Positions 1 to 9,729 of a stretch of 64,000 nt of DNA are shown here, piece after piece; the stretch's first letter is position 1, and every line of letters starts with the position of its first letter. The notes below the pieces were generated by a model that did no database searches, was not told where the DNA came from, and saw nothing but the letters and a program-made list of their open reading frames with translations. The position numbers and the translations under genes are program-made. Source of the DNA: Parabacteroides faecalis (GTDB taxonomy: Bacteria; Bacteroidota; Bacteroidia; Bacteroidales; Tannerellaceae); contig NZ_JAKZMM010000008.1 of NCBI RefSeq assembly GCF_022809355.1, positions 1-64,000 of the forward strand, given 5' to 3'.

Positions 1-17
1 TGATAAAATTTTCTCTA

Positions 18-662
18 TTGGGTGAAACAATACTGGAATGGAACGATAAAGATATCGAGCATTACCATGCACGGCGTATGGCAATGGACAGTATGCTCTG
101 CCGTTTCAAGGATTACAAGGAAATATATATCGAAACCGAACGAATTATCATTCGAAATTTCAAACAGAAGGATGCCGAAGGGTTGTTGGAGTATCTTTCC
201 CATCCGCGTGTGAATTGCTTTGCCGGAGACCGCCTTTGTTCCAGAGAGGCGGCATGGGCATATATGCAGTATTCCCCGAAAGACATGCTGCGCTATGCGG
301 TGAGTCTGAAAAAAGATGACTTTATTATCGGTGACGTGTTCGCTTTGCGTGAGAATGAAGACACTTATAATGTGGGGTGGCATTTCAACAAACGTTTTGA
401 AGGCAAAGGATTCGCTTGTGAAGCGGCAGCCGGATTGTTGGATTATCTTTTCCGAGAGGCGGGCGCACGGCGTATCTATGGATTTGTGGAAGATGACAAT
501 ATCCGCTCCAAACGCTTATGCGAACGTCTTGGTATGCGCCGCGAAGGATGTTTCAAAGAGTTTGTGACATTCGTAAACAATCCTGACGGCTCCCCAAAAT
601 ATGAAGATACCTGTGTTTATGCCATTCTCGAAAAAGAGTGGAATACCATCCGTCAGTGGTGA
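18..662 (+). CDS. GNAT-family N-acetyltransferase (possibly 5'-partial)
   Basis: The product transfers an acetyl group from acetyl-CoA to an amine; the substrate cannot be told. From about residue 38 the sequence follows the RimJ/RimL type: a first strand ending in IETERIIIRNF, an acetyl-CoA loop RFEGKGFACEA at residues 126-136, and NIRSKRLCERLGM at 161-173, the usual helix before the last strands. The listed start is a TTG and the frame stays open to the window edge. The first 37 residues do not look like GNAT, so the real start may lie outside the window, or this may be the end of a two-domain protein. The gene ends 43 bp before an RND efflux operon in the same direction. Confidence 0.8.
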   Translation: MGETILEWNDKDIEHYHARRMAMDSMLCRFKDYKEIYIETERIIIRNFKQKDAEGLLEYLSHPRVNCFAGDRLCSREAAWAYMQYSPKDMLRYAVSLKKDDFIIGDVFALRENEDTYNVGWHFNKRFEGKGFACEAAAGLLDYLFREAGARRIYGFVEDDNIRSKRLCERLGMRREGCFKEFVTFVNNPDGSPKYEDTCVYAILEKEWNTIRQW

Positions 663-705
663 CACACCAAACCTATTATGAATTAATACAAAACAAGAAG
701 AAAAT

Positions 706-1827
706 ATGAACAAGCAATTCATTATCACGAATTTCGCAGCATTTGCTCTCATGCTGTTCCTGCCGACCGGATGCAGGCAGGCGGACGGCAAGCAGGATGC
801 GGTGCAGAGTTATCGGGTCATAAAGGTCGCGGCAAGTCCGGTGGAAATCTCCGAGTCCTATTCCGCCGCCATACGCGGACGGCAGGATGTGGACATCCTG
901 CCGCAAATATCCGGGCGCATTATCCGTCTGAAAGTGAAAGAGGGTGAACGGGTGAAGACCGGTCAAGTATTGGCTGTAATTGACCAAGTGCCCTATCGGG
1001 CGGCATTACGCACGGCGCAGGCCAATGTCAGCGCGGCACAGGCAAAAGTGGAAACGGCAAGAATCGAGCTGCGGGGCAAGCAGGCATTGTTTGACGAGAA
1101 GGTCATATCCGACTACGAGCTTTCTCTCGCCCGGAACCAACTGGCAGTGGCGTGTGCTGAACTCGAACAGGCAAAGGCACAAGAATCGGATGCACGCAAC
1201 AATCTCTCCTATACGGAAATCAAAAGCCCGAGCAACGGAGTAGTAGGCACATTGCCCTATCGCATCGGTGCGCTTGTCGGTCCCAATATGGCACAGCCTT
1301 TCACGGTCGTGTCCGACAATGCGGAGATGTATGCCTATTTCTCCATTTCGGAGAATATGCTACGGCGATATTTGGCTCGCTATGGCTCGATTGACAGCAT
1401 GATAGCCGGGATGCCGGAAGTGGGCCTGCAACTCAACGACGGCAGCCTGTACAAGGCGAAAGGACGTATTGAAACCGTAAGCGGCGTGGTGGATCCTGTT
1501 ACCGGAACGGTACAAATCAAAGCCCTGTTCCCCAATCCCGACCGCGAACTGTTGAGTGGCAGCATCGGCAATGTCATCCTTCAAAACCCGAAAACGGAGG
1601 CCGTAACCATTCCCATGACCGCCACCGTGGAACTGCAGGACAAGATTATCGCTTACCGTCTGAAAAACGGACAGGCGGAAGCCGCCTATCTCACGGTGGA
1701 CCGCCTGAACGACGGCAACCGGTTTATCGTAAAAGAAGGTCTTTCGGTCGGTGACACCATTGTCGCCGAAGGCGTGGGACTGGTGAGAGAAGGCATGAGC
1801 ATAACCCCTAAAAACGAAACGAAATGA
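706..1827 (+). CDS. RND efflux periplasmic adaptor (membrane fusion lipoprotein)
   Basis: This 373-residue adaptor links an inner-membrane RND pump to an outer-membrane channel. It starts with a lipoprotein signal ending LPTGC (Cys23). Next come a barrel-sandwich half-motif (about residues 64-94, GRIIRLKVKEGERVKTGQ), a helical hairpin (about 100-165) and the second half-motif (IKSPSNGVVG), followed by beta-barrel and membrane-proximal domains. The order matches AcrA/MexA. Its stop overlaps the start of the pump gene by 4 bp (ATGA), so the two are translationally coupled. Family membership is secure; the drug range cannot be read from sequence. Confidence 0.93.
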   Translation: MNKQFIITNFAAFALMLFLPTGCRQADGKQDAVQSYRVIKVAASPVEISESYSAAIRGRQDVDILPQISGRIIRLKVKEGERVKTGQVLAVIDQVPYRAALRTAQANVSAAQAKVETARIELRGKQALFDEKVISDYELSLARNQLAVACAELEQAKAQESDARNNLSYTEIKSPSNGVVGTLPYRIGALVGPNMAQPFTVVSDNAEMYAYFSISENMLRRYLARYGSIDSMIAGMPEVGLQLNDGSLYKAKGRIETVSGVVDPVTGTVQIKALFPNPDRELLSGSIGNVILQNPKTEAVTIPMTATVELQDKIIAYRLKNGQAEAAYLTVDRLNDGNRFIVKEGLSVGDTIVAEGVGLVREGMSITPKNETK

Positions 1828-4800
1828 ACCTGCGATTTTTTATAGACCGCCCGGTGTTTTCGGGCGTTATCTCGGTGGTGATTGTACTGTTGGGCATGAT
1901 TTCCATGTTTTCCTTGCCGGTGGAACAATACCCCGACATCGCACCTCCGACCATCAACGTATTCGCAACTTATCCTGGAGCAAACGCTGAAACTGTGCAG
2001 AAGGCAGTGATAACCCCTCTGGAAGAAGCCATCAACGGCGTGGAAGACATGACCTATATGACTTCCACGGCATCGAATACGGGCGATGCTTCCATCGACA
2101 TCTATTTCAAGCAGGGAACCAACGCGGACATGGCGGCGGTAAACGTGCAGAACCGCGTGAACGGCGCGCTGAGCCAGCTTCCGGCGGAAGCCACCAAGAC
2201 CGGTGTCACCACTGAAAAGCAGCAGAATGCCGAACTGATGACTTTCGCGCTCTATTCGCCCGATGACCGCTTCGACCAGACCTTCCTGAACAATTACGTG
2301 AAAATCAATGTCGAGCCGAGGCTGAAACGTATCAGCGGCGTGGGAAAGGCACAGATGTTCGGTTCCAACTACAGCATGCGACTTTGGCTGCGTCCCGACA
2401 AGATGGCGCAATACGGGCTTATCCCCGATGACATATCCACCGTACTCGCACGACAGAACATCGAGGCCGCCACCGGCTCCTTCGGTGCCAATCATCCTAC
2501 CGCCAATGAATACACGATGAAATACCGCGGACGCTTGTCCGGCGCGGAAGAGTTCGGTGAGTTGGTCATCAAGTCACTGCCGGGCGGCAATGTGCTTCGG
2601 CTGAAGGAGGTTGCCGATGTGGAACTGGGCGATGAATACTACAACTATTCCTCCGAAGTGAACGGGCATCCGGCAGCCATGATGCTCATCAACCAGAAAG
2701 CCGGGTCCAATGCTTCAAGCACCATCAAGGAGATTCACGAAGTGCTTGACGACCTCAGCCGGGACTTGCCCGAAGGGACGGAATTCGTGGTGCTTACCGA
2801 TACCAACAAGTTCCTGTATGCTTCCATCAATTCTGTTATCCGGACACTTATTGAAGCGATACTTCTGGTTATCGTGGTGGTATATGTATTTTTGCAAGAT
2901 ATTAAGTCCACGCTTATTCCTACGATATCCATTTTCGTCTCCATTATCGGTACGTTCGCCGTGATGTCCATGATCGGCTTCTCCGTCAACCTGCTCACCC
3001 TGTTCGCGCTTGTGCTTGCCATCGGAACTGTGGTCGATGATGCCATTGTGGTGGTGGAAGCGGTGCAGGCGAAGTTCGACGAGGGCTATCAGTCTGCGGT
3101 TCTCGCGGCTGATGATGCCATGAAAGGCGTTTCGTCGGCTATCCTGACCTCTACCATCATCTTTATGGCAGTGTTTTTCCCCGTTGCCATGATGGGCGGG
3201 ACTTCGGGAGCGTTCTACACGCAGTTCGGTATCACGATGGCTGTTGCCGTGGGAATCTCGGCAGTCAATGCCTTCACACTCTCACCGGCACTTTGCGCGC
3301 TGCTGCTGAAACCCTATATCGATGAGCAGGGCAACACCAAGAACAATTTTGCAGCCCGTTTCCGTAAAGCGTTCAATGCCGTCTTCGACCGTCTGAGCCG
3401 ACGCTATGTACGTGGAGTGATGTTCATTATCCATCGCCGATGGCTGTTGTGGAGCATCATAGGCATTTCTTTCGGGTTGCTGGTGCTGCTGGTCAATGTC
3501 ACAAAGACGGGACTTATTCCCGAAGAGGACACCGGGACGGTCATGGTGAGCATGAACACGAAGCCCGGCACATCCATGGCTCAGACAAGTAAGGTGATGG
3601 AGCGTATCAACAGCCGTCTCGACAGCATCGGCGAGATTGAATACAGCGGTGCGGTCGCCGGTTTCTCTTTCAGCGGTTCCGGTCCCTCGCAGGCGATGTA
3701 TTTCGTGACACTCAAAGACTGGGAGCAGCGTAAGGGAGAGGGGCAGTCGGTCAATGATGTCATCGGAAAGATTTATGCCGCCACTTCGGATATTCCCGAT
3801 GCCACGGTGTTCGCCATGTCGCCTCCGATGATTGCCGGGTACGGCATGGGAAACGGTTTCGAGCTTTATTTGCAGGACAAGGCGGGCGGAAACATCGCCG
3901 CCTTCAAGGAAGAGGCAGACAAGTTTGTCGAAGCCTTGTCGCAGCGACCCGAAATCGGCGAAGTCTATTCCTCCTTTGCCACGGATTATCCGCAATACTG
4001 GGTGGATATCGATGCCGCCAAATGCGAACAGTCGGGTGTGTCGCCCGCAGATGTGCTTTCCACATTGTCGGGCTATTATACCGGACAATATGTTTCCGAC
4101 TTCAACCGGTTCTCCAAGCTCTACCATGTGACCATGCAGGCTCCGGCGGAATATCGTGTGAATGCGGAATCCCTGCACCACATGTATGTGCGTGCCACCG
4201 ATGGCGGCATGTCGCCTTTGAGCCGGTTCGTGCGCCTGACCAAGACCAACGGCCCGTCAGACCTCACCCGTTTCAACCTGTTCAACGCCATCTCGATTAG
4301 CGGGTCTCCGGCTCAGGGCTACAGTTCGGGGCAGGTGCTCGAAGCCATCGGCGAGACGGCACGTGAAGTGCTTCCGTCAAATTACACATACGAGTTTGGC
4401 GGCATTTCGCGTGAGGAAAGCAAGACGACCAACAATGCCACGCTTATATTCCTGCTCTGCATGGTTCTGGTCTATCTGATTCTGTGCGCCTTGTATGAGA
4501 GCGTGTTCATACCCTTCGCGGTTCTGTTGTCGGTGCCTTGCGGACTGATGGGCAGTTTCCTGTTTGCGTGGCTCTTCGGTCTGGAGAACAACATCTACAT
4601 GCAGACCGGACTTATCATGATTATAGGCCTGCTTGCCAAGACAGCGATCCTGCTTACCGAATACGCCGGTAAACGGCGGTCGGAAGGCATGACGCTGGCA
4701 CAGGCGGCATACAGTGCGGCAAAAGTCCGCCTGCGCCCCATATTGATGACTGTGTTGTCCATGGTGTTCGGTCTTGTCCCGCTGATGATGGCGCACGGAG

Positions 4801-4937
4801 TGGGTGCCAACGGCAGCCGTTCGCTTGCCACAGGTGTAATCGGTGGAATGATTGTAGGTACTTTGGCTCTGTTGTTCCTTGTGCCGTCATTGTTTATTGT
4901 ATTCCAATATATCCAAGAACGTGTTAAGCATAATTAA
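1824..4937 (+). CDS. RND multidrug efflux pump (AcrB/MexB type permease)
   Basis: This is a proton-driven inner-membrane pump of 1037 residues, the standard length for the hydrophobe/amphiphile RND family. It has a first membrane helix after the RPVFSGVIS start, a large periplasmic loop, a central helix bundle and a second loop. The proton-relay residues are present: the Asp pair in GTVVDDAIVVVEA (about residues 404-405) and the Lys in LLAKTAILLTEY (about 937). The DRPVF start and the EQYPDIAPP segment are typical. It is coupled to the adaptor upstream and abuts the channel gene downstream. The whole operon looks richer in G+C than the genes at the right end of the window, which may indicate acquisition. 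Confidence 0.95.
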   Translation: MNLRFFIDRPVFSGVISVVIVLLGMISMFSLPVEQYPDIAPPTINVFATYPGANAETVQKAVITPLEEAINGVEDMTYMTSTASNTGDASIDIYFKQGTNADMAAVNVQNRVNGALSQLPAEATKTGVTTEKQQNAELMTFALYSPDDRFDQTFLNNYVKINVEPRLKRISGVGKAQMFGSNYSMRLWLRPDKMAQYGLIPDDISTVLARQNIEAATGSFGANHPTANEYTMKYRGRLSGAEEFGELVIKSLPGGNVLRLKEVADVELGDEYYNYSSEVNGHPAAMMLINQKAGSNASSTIKEIHEVLDDLSRDLPEGTEFVVLTDTNKFLYASINSVIRTLIEAILLVIVVVYVFLQDIKSTLIPTISIFVSIIGTFAVMSMIGFSVNLLTLFALVLAIGTVVDDAIVVVEAVQAKFDEGYQSAVLAADDAMKGVSSAILTSTIIFMAVFFPVAMMGGTSGAFYTQFGITMAVAVGISAVNAFTLSPALCALLLKPYIDEQGNTKNNFAARFRKAFNAVFDRLSRRYVRGVMFIIHRRWLLWSIIGISFGLLVLLVNVTKTGLIPEEDTGTVMVSMNTKPGTSMAQTSKVMERINSRLDSIGEIEYSGAVAGFSFSGSGPSQAMYFVTLKDWEQRKGEGQSVNDVIGKIYAATSDIPDATVFAMSPPMIAGYGMGNGFELYLQDKAGGNIAAFKEEADKFVEALSQRPEIGEVYSSFATDYPQYWVDIDAAKCEQSGVSPADVLSTLSGYYTGQYVSDFNRFSKLYHVTMQAPAEYRVNAESLHHMYVRATDGGMSPLSRFVRLTKTNGPSDLTRFNLFNAISISGSPAQGYSSGQVLEAIGETAREVLPSNYTYEFGGISREESKTTNNATLIFLLCMVLVYLILCALYESVFIPFAVLLSVPCGLMGSFLFAWLFGLENNIYMQTGLIMIIGLLAKTAILLTEYAGKRRSEGMTLAQAAYSAAKVRLRPILMTVLSMVFGLVPLMMAHGVGANGSRSLATGVIGGMIVGTLALLFLVPSLFIVFQYIQERVKHN

Positions 4938-6296
4938 ATGAAGAAGACAGTAATATATATCATATTGTCGGGATGGATGCTTGCCGGCTGTGGCACATAC
5001 AGCCGGTATCATCGCCCTGACCTCTCAACGGAGAATCTGTATCGGGACATGCCGGCGGACATTGATACAATGACCATCGCGTCCCTGTCGTGGCGGGAAA
5101 TGTTTACCGACCCGAAACTCCAGTCCTTGATTGAAACCGGACTTGAACGGAACGCAGACCTCAATGTGGCACGGTTACGCGTGGAAGCGGCAGAAGCCGT
5201 CCTGATGACTGCCAGACTATCATATCTTCCATCACTGGGACTGACTGCCGAAGGTAATGCCAATAAACATGACGGAGCAACGGCAAAGACATATAATGTG
5301 GGAGCGTCGGCAAGCTGGGAACTGGACATCTTCGGCAAACTTACGGCGGCAAAGCGTGGCGCAGCCGCCGCATTACAAGGAAGCCGTGCCTACCGGCAGG
5401 CCGTACAGACACAGCTTGTCGCCACTATTGCAGACAGTTACTACACCCTTGCCATGCTTGACGCACAAATGACAATAAGTAACCGGACTTTGGAGAACTG
5501 GCGGACTACCGTACGCACTCTTGAAGCGTTGAAAAAAGTGGGGAAATCAAACGAGGCTGGCGTATTGCAGGCAAAGGCGAACGTGATGCGACTCGAAGCA
5601 TCCCTGTTATCCATACGCAAGAGTATTTCCGAAACAGAAAACGCCCTGTCTGCGATACTTGCCATGCCGTCACACTCGATTGGACGAAGTGATCTGGCCG
5701 AGGCTGCTTTCCCCGATACTGTCTCGATCGGAGTCCCTTTGCAACTGCTTTCCAACCGTCCCGACGTGCGTCAGGCTGAAATGGAACTGGCGCAAGCATT
5801 CTACGCCACCAATGCGGCCCGTGCCGCCTTCTATCCCAATATTACCCTCTCGGGAATTCTTGGATGGACTAATAACGGCGGTGGCGTAATCGTAAATCCC
5901 GGACAATGGTTACTTAATGCCATCGGTTCCCTGACACAGCCGTTATTCAACCGGGGCGTAAACATCGCCAACTTGAAGATAGCCAAAAGCCGTCAGGAAG
6001 AAGCCAAACTGTTGTTCCGGCAATCATTACTGAACGCAGGAAAGGAAGTGAACGATGCTCTGACCGCATGGCAGACGGCAAAATCGCAAATTGAAATCAA
6101 TGCTCGGCAGGTTGAAACATTATGCGACGCTGTGCGAAAGACAGAATCGCTGATGCGTCATTCCAATACCACCTATCTGGAAGTGCTGACCGCCAAACAG
6201 TCTCTTCTCGAAGCGGAAGTGCAACAGTTACAAACTCGTTTTGAACGCATACAAAGTATAATTAAACTTTACCATGCGTTGGGAGGAGGAATGTAA
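4938..6296 (+). CDS. RND efflux outer-membrane channel (OprM/NodT type lipoprotein)
   Basis: This TolC-like channel of 452 residues completes the tripartite pump. It has a lipoprotein signal ending MLAGC (Cys18) and two repeated outer-membrane-factor halves with long helices (for example NADLNVARLRVEAAEAVLM and LSNRPDVRQAEMELAQA). The LLSNRPDVRQAE segment is a hallmark of the NodT family. The ATG directly follows the pump stop codon, so adaptor, pump and channel form one operon. No regulator gene adjoins it within the window. Confidence 0.93.
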   Translation: MKKTVIYIILSGWMLAGCGTYSRYHRPDLSTENLYRDMPADIDTMTIASLSWREMFTDPKLQSLIETGLERNADLNVARLRVEAAEAVLMTARLSYLPSLGLTAEGNANKHDGATAKTYNVGASASWELDIFGKLTAAKRGAAAALQGSRAYRQAVQTQLVATIADSYYTLAMLDAQMTISNRTLENWRTTVRTLEALKKVGKSNEAGVLQAKANVMRLEASLLSIRKSISETENALSAILAMPSHSIGRSDLAEAAFPDTVSIGVPLQLLSNRPDVRQAEMELAQAFYATNAARAAFYPNITLSGILGWTNNGGGVIVNPGQWLLNAIGSLTQPLFNRGVNIANLKIAKSRQEEAKLLFRQSLLNAGKEVNDALTAWQTAKSQIEINARQVETLCDAVRKTESLMRHSNTTYLEVLTAKQSLLEAEVQQLQTRFERIQSIIKLYHALGGGM

Positions 6297-6383
6297 CTTT
6301 ACAAGAATTATAACCTAATACTGAACCATGTTGTGTAATTTTTATATTTCAGTCGTCATAAACTTATAAATAAGTAATTTAGT

Positions 6384-6762
6384 ATGCAAAAACAAATTAA
6401 AAAGTCTTCTCTTTTTTTGAAGAGAAGCAACACCTGACCCACTTCGCTACCGAACAGGATGTAGCAGAAGAATTGTTTGAGTTACTCTTAGAAGCGAGAG
6501 AACTCTATCTTCAGGATGTGATTTTGAATGGCAAGCGGTATGACCGCTATGTGGATGACTTCATCAACAGTCATCGGTATATCAACTGCAACAGTGCAAT
6601 TTGCCGAAACTGCCACGAGATGAACATCCACATCGTCAAGGGACTGCTGAACGAATGCGCCCACCTTATCCAGCCTCTTTTTGAGGCATCCGACTTCTCC
6701 TTTGAGAAGTGTATGGAGTTACAAAGGAAGTATGACCGCTCGGAACCGTTGCCGCCATACAG
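6384..6762 (+). pseudogene. Broken 5' gene fragment joined to a glmS remnant
   Basis: An ATG at 6384 opens a frame that stops after 17 codons. Skipping one base in the run of seven T (about 6412-6418) gives a good reading frame of about 125 residues, including ARELYLQDVILNGKRYDRY and a CNSAICRNCHE segment. I do not recognise the family. At about 6760 the similarity stops abruptly and the sequence becomes glmS in another frame. This looks like a frameshifted gene fragment fused to glmS by recombination. Alternatively it is a partial gene read from the TTG at 6473. Confidence 0.5.
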
Positions 6763-7509
6763 TTGGCACGGAGCAAGGGGGCTTTTGTGTATGGCATCTG
6801 CAACGTCGTGGGTGCCTCTATCCCAAGAAATACGGATTCCGGGACATACATCCATGTAGGACCTGAGATAGGTGTGGCTTCTACCAAGGCTTTTACAGGA
6901 CAGGTAACGGTGCTGATGCTGCTTGCCCTCTGCGTGGGACAGATGCGTGGTACTGTGGATGATGCAACCGTAGAGAGGATTGTCCGGGAGTTGAAGAACA
7001 TGCCCCTATATATAAAAGATGTGTTGGGACTTGCTGACAAAATCAAGAACTTGTCGAAGATATACACCTATGCCCGCAACTTCCTTTATCTCGGTCGTGG
7101 GTACAACTACCCCACCGCCCTTGAAGGTGCGTTGAAGCTGAAAGAAATATCCTATATCCATGCGGAGGGTTATCCTGCTGCGGAAATGAAGCATGGACCG
7201 ATTGCACTTGTAGATAGCGAGATGCCCACGGTGGTCATTGCTCCAACGGACTCGCTGTATGACAAGATAATCAGTAATGTAAGGCAGGTGAAGGCGCGTG
7301 GCGGTACGGTTGTCGCCATCATTACCAAGGGCAATGACGCAATGAAGGACATCGCCGACCATTGCCTTGAAGTGCCCGACGTACCCGAATGCCTTACACC
7401 TCTCGTTGTTTCCGTCCCATTGCAGTTGCTGGCCTATTACATCGCCATCAACAAGGATAGGAATGTTGACCAGCCAAGAAACCTTGCTAAATCAGTTACC
7501 GTAGAATGA
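6763..7509 (+). pseudogene. glmS: 5'-truncated glucosamine-6-phosphate synthase (isomerase end)
   Basis: The 248 codons match the C-terminal 40% of GlmS: the end of the first SIS domain (GAFVYGICNVVGASIPR, GPEIGVASTKAFTGQ) and the whole second SIS domain (ALEGALKLKEISYIHAEGY, MKHGPIALV). The terminal NLAKSVTVE tail carries the catalytic lysine of the isomerase half. The glutaminase domain and the N-terminal Cys are absent, so it cannot make glucosamine-6-phosphate from glutamine. The 3' end is intact and its stop overlaps the next gene by 4 bp. A full glmS should exist elsewhere, because the enzyme is essential for wall synthesis. Residual function as a SIS-domain protein is possible but unsupported. 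Confidence 0.85.
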
Positions 7510-7694
7510 ATAGAATATTATCACTTATTGTTACCATCCTCTTTGCGTTGTGCATTGAGGCTGGCATCTTTATGCTTATTGCCCACTGGTGGGGCATGAC
7601 TGCGGCCATTACCGTGATAGCCATTGAATGTGTGTTAGCCTTATGGACAGTTTACGAAATGAGACATGCGAGTGATGAACCAGTTGATGAATAA
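7506..7694 (+). CDS. Small two-helix membrane protein (paralogue of the one at 26882)
   Basis: This 62-residue protein has two predicted membrane helices (about residues 5-27 and 31-50) and a short acidic tail. It is coupled to the glmS remnant by an ATGA overlap. Aligned by eye with the 60-residue protein at 26882 it shares M-x-R-I-x-S at the start, AG-x-FML in the first helix, and W-x-VYE at the end of the second. Both therefore belong to one small family carried twice by the element. Function unknown. A terminator follows. Confidence 0.6.
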   Translation: MNRILSLIVTILFALCIEAGIFMLIAHWWGMTAAITVIAIECVLALWTVYEMRHASDEPVDE

Positions 7695-7735
7695 CATTGC
7701 AGGCTGTGGTTAGAACGAAAAAGGCTAAAAACAAA

Positions 7736-7765
7736 AGGACGGGTCGATGATTCGTCCTATTTTTG
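7736..7765 (+). terminator. Rho-independent terminator (copy 1 of a repeated terminator)
   Basis: Stem AGGACG/CGTCCT with an 11-base loop, followed by ATTTTT. Apart from two bases in the loop and one in the T-tract, the same sequence recurs at 12581-12608. Confidence 0.75.
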
Positions 7766-7860
7766 TGTCTTTTTGGTGGCAAAATGTAGCGATTTAGCAA
7801 AATAAACATAAATTCCAGTGATATTCAGCATGAAAATTCGCCCATTTAAGTGAAAATGTG

Positions 7861-7868
7861 TAATTTTG
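7861..7868 (+). promoter_or_regulatory. Bacteroides -7 box for the ImmA/PIN pair
   Basis: TAATTTTG fits TAnnTTTG. It lies 61 bp before the ATG at 7929 and overlaps the more upstream TTG start, which argues for the ATG. No clear -33 box is visible. Confidence 0.45.
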
Positions 7869-7928
7869 CAACGCAAAATTGTGCCTAAGCATTTGCATCA
7901 AAACAACAATAGTTCAATCGAGGCTGAT

Positions 7929-9071
7929 ATGAAAGTAGAGATTAACAAGAAACGTTTAGAATACCTGCTGGCATTATACAAGATGTCGGTGGATGACTTG
8001 TTGTCTCTTCTGAACAAAGGCAGGAAACGGATAACAGGAGCCGCAGACATCAGTGGAGATTCTATTGATTTGGGGGTGTTGAAGCGTATAGGTGAGATAT
8101 TCGACAAAGAAGTCAGTTTCTTTCAAGACTATTCTAAGTTGTCAACCAATGCAAGCAGCAGTATCTTCTTCCGCAAGACCTCATTCGGAACAGAGCTGAA
8201 CTTGGAGTCGATCCGTACTGTAAACCGATTCGAGAGTCTGAAAAACGCTTTGGATGCATACAACAAACTGTCGCAACTGGATGTGAAGTTTGACATAGAA
8301 CACTACACCCTACAAGATGACCCTAAGACAGTAGCCGTACGTGCAAGAGATTTTTTTTATCCCGGGGAAACTGTCAATCATAGGCAGTTTCTTGTGAAGA
8401 TGATAGAAAAAATCGCCGATCATGGCATTTTTGTCTTTGAATACATAGAGACATGGAACAAGAAAGAGAAAACCAACATTGACGGTTTTTACCTTAAGCC
8501 CAATGTGATAGTGCTTAAGCATCATAAGCATTACAAGCGAGAAATATTCACTCTGGCGCATGAATTGGGGCATTGTCTATTGGGGATTGAAGAAGTGGAG
8601 TCGGTGGACATGATGGACATCTCGGCACAGACTTCATACAGTGATGTCGAAAGATGGTGCAATGATTTTGCATATCAGTTCATTATGGGACAAGAAGCAG
8701 AAACACTTGCTAACATAGCATGTGTAGATTCCCGTAACGACTACTGCATTGACCTCTTCAAGGCTATCAGTGCACGGACGCACATTAGCCGTCTTGCCTT
8801 ATATACAAGGATGTATATCGACAGGAAAATCAGCTATTCGAGCTACAGCAATGTCAAGAGTGAATTGGCAGAGGAATACAGAAGAAGAGAGGAACAGGAA
8901 AAGTTGAAAAACTCTGAGAAGAGAGGCGGGCGAACACCAAAGCCCATCATTTCTCCGCTATTCTTGAAAACCATGCAATATGCCTATTTCAATGGAGTGG
9001 TCAACGAGACCACTTTCTGTTCGAGACTCAATGTCAAACCAGCAAATTTTGAGAGGGAGTTATGGCGATAG
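7929..9071 (+). CDS. ImmA/IrrE-type metallopeptidase, probable antitoxin-side partner of a PIN protein
   Basis: This 380-residue protein has an N-terminal helix-turn-helix-like segment (EYLLALYKMSVDDLLSLL, then ISGDSIDLGVLKRIGEIF). A DUF955 peptidase domain follows with HELGH at residues 211-215 and an acidic segment after it. Proteins of this class cleave or sense a partner and often control phage or mobile-element genes. The last 10 bp overlap the PIN-like gene downstream, so the two are coupled. ImmA plus DUF4411/PIN pairs are known as toxin-antitoxin-like modules; that this pair acts so is inference. The ATG at 7929 is preferred over an upstream TTG because a -7 box covers the latter. Confidence 0.85.
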   Translation: MKVEINKKRLEYLLALYKMSVDDLLSLLNKGRKRITGAADISGDSIDLGVLKRIGEIFDKEVSFFQDYSKLSTNASSSIFFRKTSFGTELNLESIRTVNRFESLKNALDAYNKLSQLDVKFDIEHYTLQDDPKTVAVRARDFFYPGETVNHRQFLVKMIEKIADHGIFVFEYIETWNKKEKTNIDGFYLKPNVIVLKHHKHYKREIFTLAHELGHCLLGIEEVESVDMMDISAQTSYSDVERWCNDFAYQFIMGQEAETLANIACVDSRNDYCIDLFKAISARTHISRLALYTRMYIDRKISYSSYSNVKSELAEEYRRREEQEKLKNSEKRGGRTPKPIISPLFLKTMQYAYFNGVVNETTFCSRLNVKPANFERELWR

Positions 9072-9619
9072 TTGTTGATACATGCTCATTGGTGATGATT
9101 GCCAAGAATTATCTTCCCTTGGATAAGGACGGACAGTTGTACTCATTCCTGGAAGAGGCGTTCTCCCGCAAGGATTTGATGCTACTTGATGTGATTCTGG
9201 ATGAATCAAAACGCACCTCCAAAGGAATTGCAGTTGAAAAGATGCCTTTCCTCAAAGACAAGAAATTGGTCATTCCGACAAAGGATCTATTTCCATGTGC
9301 CCCAGAGAGATTCAGCAACATGATAGACAACAATTTCTGTGTAAGACTGAAGAAGCAGGAACTGACTGAAGAAGAATACATAGAGCAAAAGGAAGAATAC
9401 CTTAAAACAGGTGATGCTAAGATTATCATTTATGCACTGAATGTACGACACTCGGACGCTATCCATCTGGAAGAGATGCAAGTAATGACGGAGGAAACAA
9501 GGCAGCAGAATGACGGTAAGTTGTTCAAGAAACTTCCTTTGTTGTGTGAGCAGATAGGGATTGGAACACTAACCGTTTCAGAATATCTGCATAGAAACGG
9601 GTTCTTTATTGACAAATAG
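9062..9619 (+). CDS. PIN-like (DUF4411-type) putative ribonuclease toxin
   Basis: This 185-residue protein begins VVDTCSLVMI, with the first PIN acidic residue at Asp6. A later acidic segment, TGDAKIIIYAL (Asp118), fits the second metal-binding position. Such proteins are usually metal-dependent RNases. The start lies inside the ImmA gene (10-bp overlap), typical of a toxin translated with its partner. An IS66 element is inserted 37 bp after the stop, so the gene itself is intact. Confidence 0.7.
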   Translation: MAIVVDTCSLVMIAKNYLPLDKDGQLYSFLEEAFSRKDLMLLDVILDESKRTSKGIAVEKMPFLKDKKLVIPTKDLFPCAPERFSNMIDNNFCVRLKKQELTEEEYIEQKEEYLKTGDAKIIIYALNVRHSDAIHLEEMQVMTEETRQQNDGKLFKKLPLLCEQIGIGTLTVSEYLHRNGFFIDK

Positions 9620-9677
9620 CATAGATATTAGTATCATCTTATGACATCTTTCACGAGTAACCATTCTATTTTCCGCC

Positions 9678-9708
9678 TTGACATAAGTTGTTAGCCGACA
9701 TATCTTTG
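9678..9708 (+). promoter_or_regulatory. IS66 internal promoter
   Basis: TTG at 9678-9680, a 20-bp spacer and TATCTTTG at 9701-9708 fit the Bacteroides promoter. It lies just inside the left inverted repeat, 22 bp before the first IS gene. Confidence 0.65.
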
Positions 9709-9729
9709 CGTCATAACCAAATAACAAAA

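Noticed and set aside
3282-4181. Long leftward frame (299 codons) under the RND pump gene
   Set aside because: Antisense shadow of a clear AcrB-type gene; its translation has no recognisable motif.
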